Source: Promerops cafer
Lineage: Eukaryota > Chordata > Aves > Passeriformes > Nectariniidae
Length of the DNA: 64,000 bases
Assembly (NCBI GenBank): GCA_013398275.1
Contig: VZSE01014389.1
Span: forward strand, 1,610,694 to 1,674,693
Direction: 5' to 3'
The notes below the pieces were generated by a model, which was given only the letters and a program-made list of their open reading frames with translations, had not been told where the DNA came from and did not search any database. The position numbers and the translations under genes are program-made. Positions within the stretch are counted from its first letter, which is position 1; each line of letters begins with the position of its first letter. Positions 56,517 through 64,000 of this stretch are shown here, piece by piece.

Positions 56517-56596
56517 TACCTGGAAGCAATTCCTACCTGGAAGCAATTCCTACCTGGAAGCAATTCCTACCTGGAAGCAATTCCTACCTGGAAGCA
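56517..56596. repeat. 17-bp tandem repeat, about 4.7 copies
   Basis: The unit is TACCTGGAAGCAATTCC. Four exact copies occupy 56517-56584, and a 12-base partial copy follows to 56596. Each unit holds GGAA and its inverse TTCC, so GGAA/TTCC cores recur in regular phase across 80 bp. Confidence 0.97.
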
Positions 56597-58802
56597 CATC
56601 TAGGTATTATTTCTTCCTCCAAATTCATTACAAAGAGTAATTTCCAGAAATAAATTTTTATTTAACACATTTCATAATGTCTTTTAAACTCCTGGCTGGA
56701 ATAACAATGTTCTTTAATGGGTCCCACAGCAAAAGTGCACACATGAAACATTTAAAGAGGTTTAATCTGTCAGGTATTTCCTTGGAAACTATGAGCAGTT
56801 TACACAATTTCTTTTTCAAGGGAAATTAGTTGGGTTGTACTTTTTTCATGAATAATTTTTTTTTTCATGTTGAGCAAATAAAAAGGGTTTTGTTTTGTTT
56901 GACTGTGAATTTTTAATTCTTGCTAGTTCAGTAATGCTAATGCATACATTAAGGGATTCTATTAATGGATTTTACCTAAGTTTGGTTTGGTTTTTTCTCC
57001 CCTTTCCTTTAAGAGAATTAATTAAAAACAAAGCCACCTTCCTTTACTGCAGGTCATTCTGTCAATTCTATCAAAGCATAGCTGACCTTTTCACAGCTCA
57101 GCAATATGTTGGCAAACCTCATACATAAGCAGGTTAAAAACGAGGTTTCTCAGATCACTGTAAAAATTTCCTCAGGAATTCATTAGACAAAAATCTATTA
57201 CAACAGTTGAGCTTGCCTTAAGCTACTGTTAGGAGTTGGCAGTTTGAGATTTGACCTGTATTCTTTGCACAGTATGTTAACAACAGAAATCTGGATCTGA
57301 AAGCTTTGAAATTTATAAAAAGGGTTTAATTTACTTTTACTGGAGATGAACTAAAGGTGAGGAAAGCAAAACACCGCTAAGATAGCTGAGAAGGCATTTT
57401 CAATTCTTCCTACACTTACTCTCCAAGGCACACCCAAATCATTTAGGAGCAACACTTGTCATGTGCTCTCCTGTCCACACAGTTCTCACAAGAACCCTAA
57501 AAGCTCTACATCACTACCCATTAAGTTATACTGGAAATACATGAGAAGATAAAAATCAGATTTCTGAATTACACATGTATCTTAAATACAGTACTTGATG
57601 AAACTCAGAAGTCCAAGAATGATATAAATCTATCCTTATGAAACATTTTCTTCACCTTAGAAGCAATCATATGTTTTGTATGTGTCTTGTAAAACCCATT
57701 TCATGGCAATTGTAGGATGTCAAATGGAAATGAAATACACAAAGCTAAAATTGCGTTGCATAATCCAGTCAGGGTATTTTTTTATCTTATATTATGAACT
57801 CCATAGTAACTCTAAATTCTGCCTGCATTAGGATTCCAGTCCTAACATTCTTCATGTCAGTTTTACCTAGATAATCAAAACTCTCTACCCTTAAGTAGAT
57901 TTATTCCCTTTTTTATTATGCAAATGTATACATTTGCTTCCATTTGTCAGCTTCTCAATGAATGAAAAACCCATTATTAATTCACAGGAAGGTCAGGTAG
58001 CAAGTACTAATCTTCACATCCCCAACTGTGATTGTATCAGGTTTCTTCCACAGATTAACAATATGAGAAAGCTGTCAAGTATTTTGTTTTTCCTCCTGCA
58101 TACTTAATTTCTACTGTTGCTGCAGTGTAAAGCTTTCATAAAGATAATTCTCTATGAACACTGAAGCCAAAAGGAGGTGTGGCTATTTTGAAGAGTATGC
58201 ACTCTTTCCAGTGCAACTGTTCTAAGAGTTGAAAGAAGAAAAAAAAAAACTCAAGACAATAAAAATGCCAATCAGAGAAAGAGGCAGGAAAACCCTACCT
58301 ATATGACCGGCCCTCATTAAAAAATCTTGAAAAAGTAACTGAAAACAATGACAGTCTACAAAGAAACATGATTAAACATTTTTTTCTTTAATTCACTTGA
58401 CTATATCTCCTTTAAAATCTGCTTTTGATCGATGACTGACAAAAACATACAAAGACTTCCAAAAATGAAGCAATGATTTTAAACAACCAGTTTAAATGTA
58501 ACTAGATGTTATAATCTCTCAGATTCTCTGATCACAAAGTGCACTAATGTAAGAACATAAATATCCTACTGAGTCAAAAAAGGGTCATTTTAGCTCCGTG
58601 TTGTTTGCAAGAGTGGCAAAAAAAGCAATATTCAGGAAGAACATGTCTAAACCTAAGCCTTTTTAGAGCACATTCCTCTCATTCTCTCCGTATGTACACG
58701 TACAACTGTGTGATTGAGGAAACTCGAGAGCAGTGCCCTGCCTATTCTCTTTACAGACCTGTTGACGATGTATTCATCAAATTCCTTTTCTTAACCTACT
58801 GA

Positions 58803-59420
58803 AATTATCTGCTCCTCCAATACACTGTGGCAAAGAATTCCAGAAGTTTACTACTCTGTGCATTTTGAAATAATAATTAAAAATAAACAAAACAATCTTC
58901 CTTAGACTTTTTTCAAACTTCTTGTCCTACAGGTCCTGAGTGGTACAGTTCTAAGCTGCAGGATTTCGTAACAGTTCTGCATTCACCAGCATTAATTTTC
59001 AAGCTTCACTCATAAATCCTCCCACAATCTTCACCTCTCCAAACTGGTAAATCTGTAATCTAAATGCCTCCTTAGAAGGCAAGAGCTGTTGCCTTGATTA
59101 AAAATAAAATAACATCTTCTCACTACCTTCTCTAACACCAACATAGGCTCCGTGGAGCACAGGGACTGTAGCCCTCTGTACTCAAGGGGAGGGCTTACCA
59201 GGGCTTTACACAGGAATGACACCATTTCTCATGTCCTCAGTATCTTTCTGATGATGCCCAATAGCTCTGCTGGCTTTTCCATCTGCTCTTGAACATTGCA
59301 CCAAAAGTTTTATGTAACTCCTCACAAATCCAAGACTGCTCTTCTCAGTTGTAATGAGTTATGAATGTAGTACCTGTGCTCAAGACCAGGCTCATTACAC
59401 ACCACAGGACAACATACTAG
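58803..59420. mobile_element. Possible ancient, strongly degraded amniote LINE/CR1-like repeat
   Basis: Segments resembling GAATTCCAGAAGTTTACTAC, a CTTCTTGTCCTACAGG block, CTTTCTGATGATGCCCAATA and CAAATCCAAGACTGCTCTTC follow the order I associate with old reverse-oriented CR1/L3-type elements. Divergence is too high to name a family or set boundaries from reading alone. Confidence 0.35.
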
Positions 59421-61607
59421 AACTTTACTAACCTATTCCTCTTTTTCTCACCTATACCTTTCCTTCTCCATATGTAGTACCCTAAACATCATTATCTATG
59501 AAAGTCTTAAACATTTTCCCCTATTTTACTACATCTTAGTTCCTTTCCTAGAAGACAACTTGGTAAAAGCAACAGTGTAAAGAAGAATCAGAGCAACAGC
59601 CAAAGAAGTTCAGCAGTCCTCTGAGTCAGGAAAGCGTGAACTTTGTGATAAAAAGCCTCATGTACCTGCTGGCTGTGACCACAGTAACAAGCAAGGTAAC
59701 AAGAACCTGAAAGTGTTACTTTGTTTATTGCTATCCGCCTGCTTTCATGACTTGTAATCACTGCTCTACAGTTCTAAAAGCTGGTTCTGAGATGGCTCCA
59801 GAGTAGTTTGTAAAGTTTCAGATTTTACATCTCACTAGTCTAAATCAGATCAAAGCCTTCCTTGAACAAACTGCCCCCAAAAAGCTGTCGATGTTCAGGG
59901 AACTCACCAGTAACCTACTGCCAACAGCAGCAATAAAATGTATATGAATGACAAGTGCTTTTGAGTTGCTTCAGGAACCTCTACTGACTCCGGGCCAAAG
60001 GGGACTACCCTGCAGCCTAAGTACACAGAAGCCCATCTCAAAACTTCTTGGCTCCAAACAACCTTTCAACAGTATGAAACCCCATTCCAAGTAGACCTGG
60101 ATCTGCAGAGCTTGCAGACTTCTGGCTCCACCACTGAAAACCACAGTCCAGTATGACTGGCTGCGTCAGAGCTGTCAATCTGAACTCTACGATCATCAGT
60201 CCCATGATAGTTTCACTGAACCTGGGGAAGATTCAGCTTACACTTGCTAAGCTCATATTTCATTTAAAAATCTTCACATAAATGAAACAGACATCTCATG
60301 AAACGAGAATCATTACTCCTAGCAAGCTACATATTTAGCAGTAGTTTTTGACAGTGATTTCCCAATTTAAAACTAAAACAAGACAGCACAGGCACCAAAC
60401 CTTTCAGTAAGAGATGTACAATTACTACTGAAGAGCCATCATGGGACATCAATGTACAGAAGTGGGCACATAGGAAGGACATGACGCTTTTTGTTCTTAA
60501 AAGATCACATGATCAGGAATATCTCTGATTTTCTCGATGTAAAGCTCTATTCAAAATTATACATTAACAATTTCTTTTTTGAAAATAGGTATATGACTTA
60601 GAGAAATAAATTTAGATCGAAACAACTTGAAATTGCATTTAACGTAGCACAGAGAGACTCAAATCCGCATTGAAATACTGAAGTACAAAAGCACTGGTGA
60701 GTTCATACTGAAATTCCATATCCTTTAGCTTTCATCTAAAGGGAACAGCAAGAAGTGTCATTGCTTCAGTTTAGAACTAAGACTGCAGTAAACACTACAC
60801 CATTCCACGTGACTCAGAAGACTATCAGGGAAACACTTCAAACCCAGCTGGTCTGAAGCTGAACTCTCAGATTTATCCATGAAAAAAAAAAATCTTCAAT
60901 TTCATTATTATATTGCTAATTCAATGATGAAAGAATCAAAAGGCTAAAGAAATGCTAAGTTACATGCATGATATATAATGATTTTGTTCTAATTTATAGT
61001 GACCTTTATAATGACCTGCAATTGTTGAATGTAAAATTATCCTGTTGTCACATTTCCACAACAGTGGAAAGTCTGAGAGTGAACTTTGTGCCCTTTTAGT
61101 ATGTTCCCAATGACAGTATGACTGTATTCGTTAAAATTCATATGAGAACATAAACATGTTGTGCCATGTTTTAGCAGCTTGCCAGGTAGTTCAATTTCTG
61201 ATATGTATTTTGGGTTATTCAGTTCACAGCAGGAAGCTCTGAAAAGCCCCTATATCCAGGCAAATAGCTGAACTTCAGCAGTTCAATACAGAAGCCAAGA
61301 ACAGCATTACAAGTCTCAGAGCTTGCATTATTTAACCCAATCTTCCAGTGGTTTTGCTGATGACTAGATTGGTATTTGAAAGACTTATTTCTGTGTTTCA
61401 TACTGATAAGAAAGCAAGTATGCCTAAAAGTGCTGAGAAGTTCCATTATCCTACAACTGCAAGCCAGAAATGAAGCTAATCAGAGATCAAGGGACATGAC
61501 AGCATTTTAGGGGAAACATTCCAGAATCAAAGTATCCCAATAATTGCCCATAGCCACAGTCAAAAACTTTTGAAGATGAGGTAATATTTTTAAGGTAGAA
61601 GAGCATA

Positions 61608-61792
61608 TATTTAGATTGGATATAAGGAAGAAATTATTTGTGTTGAGGGCGGTGAGACACTGGAACTGGTTGCCCAGGGAAGTTGTGGGTGCCCCTCATT
61701 GGTGGTGAACAGTGGAGTTTTGAGCAACATGAACCTCTGAAAGGTGTTCCTGATCTTACAAGCCCCTTCAGACCCAAAACATTCTGTATCAG
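61608..61792 (+). mobile_element. CR1 LINE 3' fragment, degraded
   Basis: Blocks TTTAGATTGGATATAAGGAA, GGGCGGTGAGACACTGGAAC, TGGTTGCCCAGGGAAGTTGT and TTTTGAGCAACATGAACCTC, then a GGTGTTCCTGATC block, follow the CR1 3' order. The terminal octamer is only partly kept (CATTCTGTATC). Confidence 0.85.
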
Positions 61793-63279
61793 TGGTGTCC
61801 CAACCAAGTTGGATTTTGATGCAGTTAAGTACTGCCCTTAGATTTTTTTTTTTCCTACAATTACACGATGTTGCTGAAGTCAGGCTGTATAGCAAATTAA
61901 ATGCATAGAATTACATTAAGAAAAATATACAGAAATCCCAGCAGTAACAAGGCATGCCAATTGTTGTCTTATTCACATTATATGATGTGTCCTATTTTCT
62001 AGTATTTGCATTACATTTTTCCCTGAGAAAAAAGATAGCTCATATATAACATTGGCCTAAAATGTTGATAGCACACCTAGCATATAAAAAGTGAGATTTT
62101 ATGAAACAAAAAAAAAGCTTCTCCCAAATAATTTCAAAGTTATGGTGAATCTTTCTTATTGCTTTGACTGAAAATATTAATTTATGGGAAAAACTCCTAA
62201 GACATTTGCATCTCTTTCTTAGGCACACATAATGTACAGGCTGTTTCCTGATTTTACAAGGAAGATATTTCTAAGTATTTCCCTGATTTCATGGAACCAT
62301 TCCCTATTCTATACTTTTTAACTTAAATTTCTATATTCTTAGTTGTGTAAGCCCCATCTATAAAGTGACTCATTTTGGCACAACCTGGTCATTGCAGCAC
62401 AGCCCAGCAAGAGCAGTGTCCATTGTCAGAAAGCAAAGATACAGGAAGCAAAGATCTGCAAGTTGTACTCCAAGAAAACCTACTTTTCGAATGTTTGTGT
62501 GACTATAAAAAGAAACAAAGCACACATCAAGTTCAGGTCTAGCTGCACCTTTGACACTCTCTCCAGTTGTTCGAAATTCAAATCAAAACACACATGTTCT
62601 TATTTGGAAGATGTTTACATTTGGCAAGTATGGTCTTTTTATTTTTTTTTTCCCCGTTTCCTTTATGTGTCTTGAATGTGACTAAATGAGGTAAGTAGGT
62701 AATTTAATAATGGTTTAGACAAGCAGCTGGAACAAATTCAAAAGGTGTCAGTGTAGCCCCATCTGAGTTACCAACACGAGTGGCCAGAAGTTGGCTAAAG
62801 GTTGACAGTTCAGTCCATCCTCTTACTGAGGACAAAAGTATAAGGATAACTGTAAGGATCTAAGAAAACAGAAAGATATAAGGCTAACTCTTGCCATAAG
62901 CAGGAGCTGGAGAAAAATAATCCAGGTCTGGAAAACTGATTTGGAGGAAACTACCATCTCTGCACTAAGACTTAATCTTCTTTTCTTAGTAATTCCCAGA
63001 ACAGAGCCAACCAGCCAAGAGATTTCTCCATCCTTCATTTATTCTATTGCTCTAAAGGTTGTTACTACTTACTACTTGCAATGCTCTTGAATCCAATTGT
63101 CCTGGCACCAAGCAGAAACCTCCTCAGGCCACAGAGGGAAACATATTTTACTAAGTTTCTAACACAGCCAATGAGATACAGTAACATTTCACAAAGCAAG
63201 AGAGGCCTCTAGCTTAGGAATTCTCATTACCGAATTTTAAAATGGAGCTTCTGACAGTAAGTATATTAGACTAACAACA

Positions 63280-63312
63280 ATAAATAATAAAATAATAAAT
63301 AATAATACAAAG
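63280..63312. repeat. AAT-rich simple repeat
   Basis: AATAATAAA-type units over about 33 bp. Confidence 0.8.
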
Positions 63313-64000
63313 AAGTATTTTAAAGTCTCATTCCCTGCTACAATAAGGCTACTGTGAACAATAACATTCTTACGAATATTGCTGCTGGGTCTTCGCCCTT
63401 GTAGCCATGTTATCTACTGTTCATCGTATTCTACAAATGAAAAGCCAGACCAACACAGTAACTGAATAAAAGGCCTCAAAAAAGCATGACTGTAGCAAAG
63501 GCAAATTAATAGTTGTGATCCTCTAAATTATGTCTAACTGTAATGTCAGTTCAGTCATATAATGACAGCCAAACTCTAGTAGTAGTATCTTCTTTAAACC
63601 GCTTTCCATTACTTACTTTTCATTTGTATCTAAAACCAGTGTGTACTGTTCGACAGTTGATATATCTACTACAGAGCAGCCTATATTAATGGTGACTTAA
63701 CTGAGAAAAGGCTTTAAATACACATTAAATAACATTACTTTTGCAGAAAAAAAAAATCATAAAAGCACTGGGAAGTTAAGAGTAAAAATATTAGTAACAT
63801 CAGAGTTAAGCCTGATGTGCTTTCACACACACATCACTCAACATCCTGCAGGAACTCCACAGTACTGCCAGGAAGAGAGCTGAACACTGAATTTAACACA
63901 CTGGAACACAACCAAATAGATAATTTCTCTCTTCTTATCATGCTCCAGCTTATTCATCATCTTTCTCTTGTATTGCAGTGGGCAAAACACTACATTTGTG

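Larger units (their letters stand above)
50542..64000 (-). other. TAB2: TAB2 5'UTR intron / upstream region
   Basis: AT-rich sequence beyond the acceptor of the first coding exon, without a recognisable coding exon. Non-coding first exon(s) of TAB2 may lie here or beyond the window; I saw no CpG island or promoter signature. It contains a 17-bp tandem repeat at 56517, a probable old repeat at 58803-59420, a degraded CR1 at 61608-61792, poly-A runs (for example near 55663) and AAT-rich simple sequence near 63280. Confidence 0.7.

Noticed and set aside
56517..56596. 17-bp repeats considered as a CRISPR-like array
   Set aside because: Repeats abut without spacers, the DNA is vertebrate, and no cas genes are present. 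It is a simple minisatellite.

Overview
This is vertebrate nuclear DNA, most likely from a bird. Coding sequence is sparse and split by GT-AG introns, the background is AT-rich, and several CR1 LINE fragments end in the avian-type ATTCTATGAT tail. Two protein-coding genes can be read with confidence, and they converge tail to tail. The pair TAB2 - ZC3H12D is also adjacent and convergent on human 6q25, so this is ordinary amniote synteny.

Layout: (1) 1-7402 is non-coding sequence upstream of, or 5'-intronic to, ZC3H12D. It holds one short CR1 tail and a TG microsatellite. (2) 7403-14882 (+) carries ZC3H12D (Regnase-4/MCPIP4) in five coding exons. The five exons join in frame to 624 codons, and the PIN/NYN nuclease and CCCH zinc finger look intact. 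(3) A CR1 element at about 14856-15285 lies inside the last coding exon and supplies the stop codon. The original 3' end of the reading frame appears to survive, stranded, at 15286-15330. (4) 15331 to about 31150 lies between the genes. It contains two more CR1 fragments, simple repeats, one isolated CpG-dense patch (20636-20850) and one unrecognised exon-like open frame on the minus strand (24525-24843). (5) 32436-50541 (-) carries TAB2 in six coding exons (698 codons) with CUE, coiled-coil and NZF regions intact, plus part of the 5'UTR containing two tiny uORFs. (6) 50542-64000 is the TAB2 5' intron or upstream region. It holds a 17-bp tandem repeat, a degraded CR1 and a probable older repeat. 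No transcription start of TAB2 is recognisable.

Functionally, TAB2 reads K63-linked ubiquitin chains and activates TAK1 in IL-1/TLR/TNF signalling, whereas Regnase-family RNases such as ZC3H12D degrade inflammatory mRNAs. The neighbours therefore act on opposite sides of the same response, but nothing in the sequence shows that they are co-regulated. The most notable observation is the CR1-derived C-terminus of ZC3H12D. I found no unknown multi-gene system.
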